From: Asticcacaulis sp.
GTDB taxonomy: Bacteria; Pseudomonadota; Alphaproteobacteria; Caulobacterales; Caulobacteraceae
Assembly: GCF_027484505.1 (NCBI RefSeq)
Contig: NZ_JAIXSV010000125.1
Location: 1-45,606, forward strand
DNA length: 45,606 nucleotides
Reading direction: 5' to 3'
Part shown: one piece after another, positions 40,280 through 45,606 of the stretch
How the letters are laid out: each line of letters opens with the position of its first letter
Numbering within the stretch: the first letter of the stretch is position 1
Translations under genes and position numbers: made by a program
Notes under the pieces: generated by a model
What the model saw: the letters and a program-made list of their open reading frames with translations, nothing else
Databases searched by the model: none
What the model was told of the DNA's origin: nothing

Positions 40280-42034
40280 ATGACCTACCGTGCCCCGCTC
40301 GCGGATCTCAAGTTCAGCCTGACGGCGGTAACGGGCATTGAGCGCCTGTACCAGAGTTCCGCCTATCCCGATTTCGACGGTGATCTGCTCGACGCGATTC
40401 TCGACGCCGCCGGGCAGTTGTCGGAAGAGGTGCTGGCGCCGCTCAACCGCGTCGGCGATACGCATGGCGCCAAGCTCGAAAACGATAAGGTCACCGTCGC
40501 GCCCGGTTTTGCGGAGGCCGTGTCCGCCTTTGCCGAAGGCGGCTGGGCCGGTCTGGGGGCCCCGGCCGAACACGGCGGGCAGGCCATGCCTAAGGCGCTG
40601 GAAATGGCGGCCTATGAAATGTTCCACGCCGCCAATATGGCCTTTGCGCTGTATCCCACCCTCTCACAGGCCGCCATTGAGGCTTTGCACCACCACGGCA
40701 CCGAGCGTCAGAAGGCGCTCTATCTGCCGTATCTGACCAGCGGAGAATGGTCGGGCACGATGAACCTGACCGAACCGCAGGCCGGCTCCGATCTGGCGCT
40801 TCTCACCAGTCAGGCCGTGCCGGACGGCGATACCTACCGCCTGACCGGGCAGAAGATCTACATCACCTGGGGTGATCACGAGACGCGCGACAATATCCTG
40901 CATCTGGTGCTGGCGCGACTTCCCGGTGCACCTGAAGGGACGCGCGGTATCTCTCTGTTTTTATGCCCGAAATACCTCGTCAATGACGACGGGTCGCTGG
41001 GCGAGCGCAATGCTCTGCGCGCCGTTGGGTTGGAACACAAGCTGGGCATCCATGCCTCGCCCACCTGCGTCATGGCCTTTGAAGGCGCGAAGGCCGAGCT
41101 GGTCGGGCAGCCGCATCAGGGGCTGATGGCCATGTTCACCATGATGAATGCCGCGCGTCTCGCCGTCGGCGTGCAGGGCGTGGGCATTGCCGAACGCGCT
41201 TACCAACTGGCGCTGGCCTATGCGCACGACCGCCGTCAGGGCAATTCGGTCCTGACCGGCGAAAAGAAGGCCCCGATCTTCGATCACCCCGATGTGCGCC
41301 TGATGCTGGCCCTGTCGAAGGCCAGGATCGAAGCGGCGCGCGGTATCTGCCTGCTGACGGCCATGGCCGCCGACGATTATCGCCTGAACGCCGACGCCCG
41401 CGTAAAGCGCCGTGAGGACTTTCTGGTCCCCGTCGCCAAGGCCTGGGCGACCGATATCGGCGTCGAAGTGGCCTCGGCCGGGGTGCAGGTGCACGGTGGC
41501 ATGGGCTTTATCGAAGAGACCGGCGCGGCCCAGCATTACCGCGACGCGCGCATTGCCCCCATCTACGAAGGGACCAATGGCATTCAGGCCGGCGACCTTG
41601 TGGGCCGCAAGCTGGGCGACGATGCGGCCTCGGCAATGGAGCTTAAAGCGGATATCCAATCCTATATTCAAAACAACAATTTAAGCGACGATCTTAAGGC
41701 ATCCGTCGCACAACTTGACACCGCTCTGACGGCCTTTGAGGCCGCCAGTCTGTGGCTGGTGGGGCAGAAGAAAGCCCGCCCCGCAGACGTTCAGGCCGGG
41801 GCCACGGCCTATCTGAAACTGACCGGCGACGTGGTCGGCGGCTATGTCCTGCTGCGCGGCGCGGTCGAAGCGACGGCGCGCCTCAAAGCCAATGACGGCG
41901 ATCCGGCGTGGCTGAGGGCCAAGGTCGAACTGTGGAAGCTCTATGCCGCGCACATCCTGTCGCACGCGCAGGCGCTGCACACCGCCATTACCGCCGGGGC
42001 GGCCTCGCTGGAGGCCCTGTCCGAGGGTCTCTGA
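40280..42034 (+). CDS. Acyl-CoA dehydrogenase (long form, DmdC-like)
   Basis: FAD enzyme introducing the alpha-beta double bond into an acyl-CoA. Its 584 residues exceed the ~380 of classic ACADs; the extra parts are an N-terminal cap (1-40) and a C-terminal helical domain (~465-584). Visible are MNLTEPQAGSDLALL, GQKIYITWGDHE and the catalytic Glu430 in IYEGTNGIQ. The layout matches the group with 3-methylmercaptopropionyl-CoA dehydrogenase (DmdC) and long-chain relatives; the substrate is undecided. GAGGAAAT precedes the ATG. It converges with the protease gene, only three bases between stops. Confidence 0.92.
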   Translation: MTYRAPLADLKFSLTAVTGIERLYQSSAYPDFDGDLLDAILDAAGQLSEEVLAPLNRVGDTHGAKLENDKVTVAPGFAEAVSAFAEGGWAGLGAPAEHGGQAMPKALEMAAYEMFHAANMAFALYPTLSQAAIEALHHHGTERQKALYLPYLTSGEWSGTMNLTEPQAGSDLALLTSQAVPDGDTYRLTGQKIYITWGDHETRDNILHLVLARLPGAPEGTRGISLFLCPKYLVNDDGSLGERNALRAVGLEHKLGIHASPTCVMAFEGAKAELVGQPHQGLMAMFTMMNAARLAVGVQGVGIAERAYQLALAYAHDRRQGNSVLTGEKKAPIFDHPDVRLMLALSKARIEAARGICLLTAMAADDYRLNADARVKRREDFLVPVAKAWATDIGVEVASAGVQVHGGMGFIEETGAAQHYRDARIAPIYEGTNGIQAGDLVGRKLGDDAASAMELKADIQSYIQNNNLSDDLKASVAQLDTALTAFEAASLWLVGQKKARPADVQAGATAYLKLTGDVVGGYVLLRGAVEATARLKANDGDPAWLRAKVELWKLYAAHILSHAQALHTAITAGAASLEALSEGL

Positions 42035-42037
42035 GGC

Positions 42038-42913
42038 TCAGGGCTTGCTCTTGGTCTGCCCCGCTGCCGCCGCGCCGGCGGCTTCTCTGGGGGAGAGTTT
42101 TTTCGGCGCAATCACCACCGGTGGCGGCGCGGCCGATGAGGTCACGCCGACCTTAACGCCGGGGGCCTGTCCCCGCGCGACGAACAACTGCTCGATGGTC
42201 TGGCGCACAAAGACCGCATGGGTGACAAGGCCCAGTTCAAGACGCTGCGCATTGACCTCAACCTGTTTGGTCAGGATGCCGGAGACCAGAGTCGCCCTGG
42301 GCGCATCGGCCCCCGGCGCGCGCTCGGTGTGTTCGGTCATAAACACAGGGCCGCCGGAATTTCCCGGAATGGCCGTCAGGTCGATCAGGAAGGTCGGGAA
42401 GCTCGATACCGGCCCCACCGGATAGGAGGCCAGCCGACCCGCGCGCAGGATGGGAAAACCGATCGTATTGGCCGAATAGCCGTGCGGATAGCCGAGCGTC
42501 ATCATCTCGTCGCCGGGCGAGACGTGCCACTGATCGAAGGAGCGCTCATCGGCCAGCCAGCTCAAAGGGATGGCCTTGTCCTTATAGGACGGCGGCACCT
42601 GAACGGCGATGACGGCAATGTCCTGCTTGGGGTTTTGCGTCCACAAAGGCCCGGCATTGGTGCGGATGGGGATGCGGGTCGGGCTATATTGCCAGGTGCC
42701 GTTGGCGGCCTTGACGCGCCAGCCGATACGCACCTCGTTCTGGGGCATACGCTCAAAGACGTGGGCGGCGGTGACCAGCACCACTTCGGGGGCGGCCCCT
42801 TCGCGCGGAACGGACACAAGGAAACCCGTGCCGACCATGCGCTTCTGATCATTGACCGGCTGGTCAATCTGAACGGTGGCTTCGATCAGGTCGAGGGTCA
42901 GGTCAGCATCCAT
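42038..42913 (-). CDS. Trypsin-like serine protease without signal peptide
   Basis: A 291-residue chymotrypsin-fold protease. The triad is His51 in VTAAHVF, Asp98 in KQDIAVIAV and Ser186 in PGNSGGPV. The N-terminus (MDADLTLDLIEATVQIDQPV) has no signal sequence, so the enzyme is predicted to be cytoplasmic, which is unusual for this fold. There is no PDZ domain. The C-terminal ~45 residues are Ala/Pro/Lys-rich and probably disordered. Divergent from the oligopeptidase gene. Confidence 0.85.
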   Translation of the reverse strand: MDADLTLDLIEATVQIDQPVNDQKRMVGTGFLVSVPREGAAPEVVLVTAAHVFERMPQNEVRIGWRVKAANGTWQYSPTRIPIRTNAGPLWTQNPKQDIAVIAVQVPPSYKDKAIPLSWLADERSFDQWHVSPGDEMMTLGYPHGYSANTIGFPILRAGRLASYPVGPVSSFPTFLIDLTAIPGNSGGPVFMTEHTERAPGADAPRATLVSGILTKQVEVNAQRLELGLVTHAVFVRQTIEQLFVARGQAPGVKVGVTSSAAPPPVVIAPKKLSPREAAGAAAAGQTKSKP

Positions 42914-43064
42914 ATCCTATGTCTTACCCCCCAAATGGGCCAAAACCATGCCCAAACCACCGCCACAAATAAACAAGGCGTAAGTTGACGTCCGGCAGTG
43001 GATCGTATCAACCTGTTGCCCATTCATCCTTGCGTCCCGAACGCAATTTGTCAAAGGTGCTCCC

Positions 43065-45323
43065 ATGAAAAACCCGCCGGTTCGTGGCCTCAATCGCCGA
43101 AATTTCCTGAATTATAGCGCCGGTGCCACCGTCGCCCTGAGTGCCGGTGCGCTGGGTGCCCCTTCCTCCGTCTTCGCCGCAGAGAGTCTGATGTCCCAAA
43201 CCCCCGCCCCCAAGCCCCTGAAGAAGCCGCACACGATCGAGCAACTGGGCTTCAAGCGCACCGACGACTATTTCTGGATGAAGGACGACAACTGGCAGGC
43301 CGTGCTGCGTGATCCTGCCGCCATCAAGGCCGACGTCAAGGCGCAACTGATCGAGGAGAACGCCTATACCAAGGCCCTGCTCAAGCCGACCGAGGCGCTT
43401 CAGACGACCATTTTCGAAGAAATCAAGGGCCGCATCAAGGAAGACGATTCGTCGGTGCCCGCGCCTGACGGCGCGTGGGAATATTATGTCCGCTACAATA
43501 TCGGCGGTCAGCACCCGATTAATGCCCGCAAGCCGCGCAGCAAGGACAAGATCAGCAGCGAAACCGTGCCCTTCGCCAAAATCCCAGCCGATGAGCAAAT
43601 CCTGCTGGACGAAGACGCCGCCGCCAAGGGCCACGAATACTACGCCACGGCCACCACGACCCACAGCCCGGATCACAAACTCTATGCCTGGGCCGAGGAT
43701 ACCCAAGGCTCGGAAGTCTATAAGATCTACGTCAAGGACCTCGCCACAGGGCAATTGCTGGGCAAGCCGGTCGAAAGCGCCACGGGTGACTTCGTCTTCA
43801 CGCCGGATTCGCAACATATCTTCTGGACCTTCCGCGACGATAATGGTCGCCCGTCCAAGCTCTACCGTCGCCCGGCCAAGGGCGGTGAGGACGTGCTGGT
43901 CTATGAGGAAACCGATCCGGGTTTCTTCATGGGGGTCGGCCTGACCTCGGATGAGCAGTTCATCCTGATCAGCATCAATGATCACGAAACCTCAGAGGCG
44001 CGCCTGATCCCGGCCAAGACCCCGACCATTGCCCCCGTGGTGGTCGAAGCGCGTCACACGGGCGTGCAATACAGCGTTGATCACTGGGACGATCGTTTTG
44101 TTATCCTGACCAATGCCGACGGCGCGGTCGATTTCCAGATCATGACCTCAACCGCTGCCGTCCCGGCGCGCTCAACATGGAAGCCGTGGATTGCGCACCG
44201 TCCGGGCATCTACGTCACCGGTTTTGGCCTGTTCAAGGGCCACATGGTGCGTACCGAGCGCGAAAACGCCAATTCGCGCATCGTCATCACCAAAAAGGCC
44301 GACCTCAGCGAGCACGAGATCGCGGTGAAGGAAGAGGCCTATGCGCTGGGCCTGGGCGGCTCTATGGAATACGACACGACGGTGATGCGCTACACCTATA
44401 CCTCACCGACCACCCCGGCCCAGACCTATGATTACGACATGGCAACCAAGGAACGGGTGCTGCGCAAGACGCAGGTCGTGCCATCGGGCCATAACCCCGC
44501 CGACTATGTCGCCAAACGCCTCTACGCCAAGGCGTCTGACGGAGTCGAGGTGCCGGTGACAGTGCTGATGAAAAAGGATACCAAACTGGACGGCTCGGCG
44601 CCTCTGCTGCTCTACGGCTACGGCTCCTACGGCATTTCGATGGAGCCGACCTTCTCGGTTTCGACCCTCAGCCTCGTCAATCGCGGCTTTATCTACGCCA
44701 TTGCGCATATCCGCGGCGGCACGGAAAAGGGTTATAACTGGTTCCTGGACGGCCGAAAGTTCAAGAAAAAGAACACCTTTACCGACTTTATTGCCGCGGC
44801 GGAGCATCTGATCGCCAATGGCTATGGTTCAAAGGGTCGCATCGTGGCGCAAGGCGGTTCCGCCGGCGGTATGCTGATGGGGGCCATTGCCAATCTGCGT
44901 CCGGACCTGTGGGGCGGCGTGATCGGTCAGGTGCCGTTCGTCGATGTGCTCAACACCATGAGCGACACCTCCCTGCCGCTGACGCCACCGGAATGGCCGG
45001 AATGGGGTAACCCGCTGGAGGACAAGGCGGCTTACGAATATATCGCCTCCTATTCGCCCTATGACAATGTGACGGCCAAGGCCTATCCGCCGGTTCTGGC
45101 CACGGGCGGCCTGTCCGATCCGCGCGTCACCTACTGGGAGCCTATGAAGTGGGCTTCGAAGCTGCGCGAATATACGACCTCAGGTTCGCCCATCCTGCTC
45201 AAAATCAATATGGAGGCCGGGCACGGTGGGGCTTCGGGACGTTTTGATCGCCTGAAGGAAACCGCGCTTAACTACGCCTTCGCTATCTGGGCGCTGGACA
45301 AGGGCTGGACCAAACCGGCGTAA
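43065..45323 (+). CDS. Tat-exported S9 prolyl oligopeptidase (oligopeptidase B-like)
   Basis: A 752-residue serine peptidase. The N-terminus carries a twin-arginine signal (LNRRNFLNYSAGATVALSAG, followed by ALGAPSSVFA), so a folded enzyme is exported to the periplasm. A seven-bladed propeller (~70-470) precedes the alpha/beta hydrolase domain. The triad is Ser599 in GGSAGG, Asp685 in LSDPRV and His720 in AGHGGASG. The start of the mature part (GFKRTDDYFWMKDD) and AHIRGGTEKGYNWFLDGRK are closer to oligopeptidase B than to POP proper. The ATG at 43065 is chosen because it gives the complete Tat motif. Confidence 0.93.
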   Translation: MKNPPVRGLNRRNFLNYSAGATVALSAGALGAPSSVFAAESLMSQTPAPKPLKKPHTIEQLGFKRTDDYFWMKDDNWQAVLRDPAAIKADVKAQLIEENAYTKALLKPTEALQTTIFEEIKGRIKEDDSSVPAPDGAWEYYVRYNIGGQHPINARKPRSKDKISSETVPFAKIPADEQILLDEDAAAKGHEYYATATTTHSPDHKLYAWAEDTQGSEVYKIYVKDLATGQLLGKPVESATGDFVFTPDSQHIFWTFRDDNGRPSKLYRRPAKGGEDVLVYEETDPGFFMGVGLTSDEQFILISINDHETSEARLIPAKTPTIAPVVVEARHTGVQYSVDHWDDRFVILTNADGAVDFQIMTSTAAVPARSTWKPWIAHRPGIYVTGFGLFKGHMVRTERENANSRIVITKKADLSEHEIAVKEEAYALGLGGSMEYDTTVMRYTYTSPTTPAQTYDYDMATKERVLRKTQVVPSGHNPADYVAKRLYAKASDGVEVPVTVLMKKDTKLDGSAPLLLYGYGSYGISMEPTFSVSTLSLVNRGFIYAIAHIRGGTEKGYNWFLDGRKFKKKNTFTDFIAAAEHLIANGYGSKGRIVAQGGSAGGMLMGAIANLRPDLWGGVIGQVPFVDVLNTMSDTSLPLTPPEWPEWGNPLEDKAAYEYIASYSPYDNVTAKAYPPVLATGGLSDPRVTYWEPMKWASKLREYTTSGSPILLKINMEAGHGGASGRFDRLKETALNYAFAIWALDKGWTKPA

Positions 45324-45330
45324 CTATCGC

Positions 45331-45364
45331 CCTCCTCCCTGTGTCGCAGGCATGGGGAGGCGAT
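45331..45364. repeat. CIR-like repeat, short copy 7
   Basis: ccctcctccctgtgtcgcag followed by gcatggggaggcg: one arm of the CIR-like family, nearly identical to the left arm of the copy at 38575. It lies between the oligopeptidase stop and the acetyltransferase start. Confidence 0.65.
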
Positions 45365-45379
45365 TTTTGAGACCTAAGA

Positions 45380-45606
45380 ATGACCGATATTCGCCCGGCT
45401 GAGGCCGCTGATTTTGCCGCCATAGCCGAAATCTATAAGGACGGGGTGCTGAACGGGACCGGCACCTTCGATACCGAGCCGCCGGGTGAGGACGCCATGC
45501 GGGCGCGCTGGCAGGAATTGCAGGGCATGAACCTGCCTTATCTGGTGGCCACCGAAGGCGGTAACGTCATCGGCTATGCCTATGCCTCGCCGTTTCGGGC
45601 GCGCAT
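45380..45606 (+). CDS. GNAT N-acetyltransferase, phosphinothricin acetyltransferase-like (partial)
   Basis: The window ends 75 codons into this gene. It begins MTDIRPAEAADFAAIAEIYK and contains NGTGTFDTEPPGEDAM, MNLPYLVATEGGNVIGYAYA and SPFRAR, the pattern of the Pat/YncA branch of GNAT enzymes, which acetylate small amines such as methionine sulfoximine. The acetyl-CoA-binding loop lies beyond the edge. The ATG at 45380 has weak upstream pairing (AAGA). Confidence 0.82.
   Translation, partial: MTDIRPAEAADFAAIAEIYKDGVLNGTGTFDTEPPGEDAMRARWQELQGMNLPYLVATEGGNVIGYAYASPFRAR

Overview
The window is a chromosomal stretch of a GC-rich alphaproteobacterium, most probably of the family Caulobacteraceae (an Asticcacaulis- or Caulobacter-like genome). 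This rests on the content: a class II (B12-dependent) ribonucleotide reductase, an HdaA-type DnaA regulator, an alphaproteobacterial LptD/SurA set, and intergenic inverted repeats carrying GANTC (CcrM-type) sites. The genus is an inference. I see no rRNA, tRNA, CRISPR array, transposase, phage gene or plasmid gene. The window is almost entirely housekeeping genes, with several families of small palindromic repeats between them.

Layout. 1-5 kb: 3' end of nrdJ, asd (aspartate-semialdehyde dehydrogenase) with a long leader, a secreted pentapeptide-repeat protein, and aspS. 4.7-5.5 kb: an uncharacterised gene of lower GC between two direct copies of a 129-bp palindromic element. 5.6-10.3 kb: hdaA, ppk1, ppx and a small membrane protein, an apparent operon joining replication-initiation control to polyphosphate metabolism. 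10.6-16.5 kb: an S46 peptidase, purM-purN, ribonuclease D and ndk. 16.6-21.1 kb: an ABC-F ATPase and pepA-holC-lipoprotein. 21.5-30.2 kb: lptF-lptG-lptD-surA-pdxA-rsmA, an outer-membrane biogenesis cluster that joins two loci kept apart in E. coli. 30.3-36.6 kb: an outer-membrane-like protein with a class II aldolase, an NfeD/SPFH pair, a NUDIX hydrolase, a D-2-hydroxyglutarate-dehydrogenase-like flavoprotein and a double-receiver response regulator. 36.8-45.6 kb: yaaA, a Sua5/TsaC enzyme, a cytochrome b561-YceI fusion, an acyl-CoA dehydrogenase, a trypsin-like protease, a Tat-exported oligopeptidase B-like enzyme and the start of a GNAT acetyltransferase.

The most interesting signal is upstream of asd. 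A 20-23 codon reading frame very rich in threonine codons is followed by four mutually exclusive GC-rich pairing segments, in the order expected of a ribosome-mediated attenuator (1:2, 2:3, 3:4). It would couple asd, which leads to threonine, methionine and lysine, to the supply of charged tRNA-Thr. Other notable points are an 86-bp tandem duplication of the 3' end of the flavoprotein gene, three families of dispersed palindromic repeats, a receiver domain lacking its phosphoacceptor Asp, and a 26-codon frame overlapping the yaaA start.
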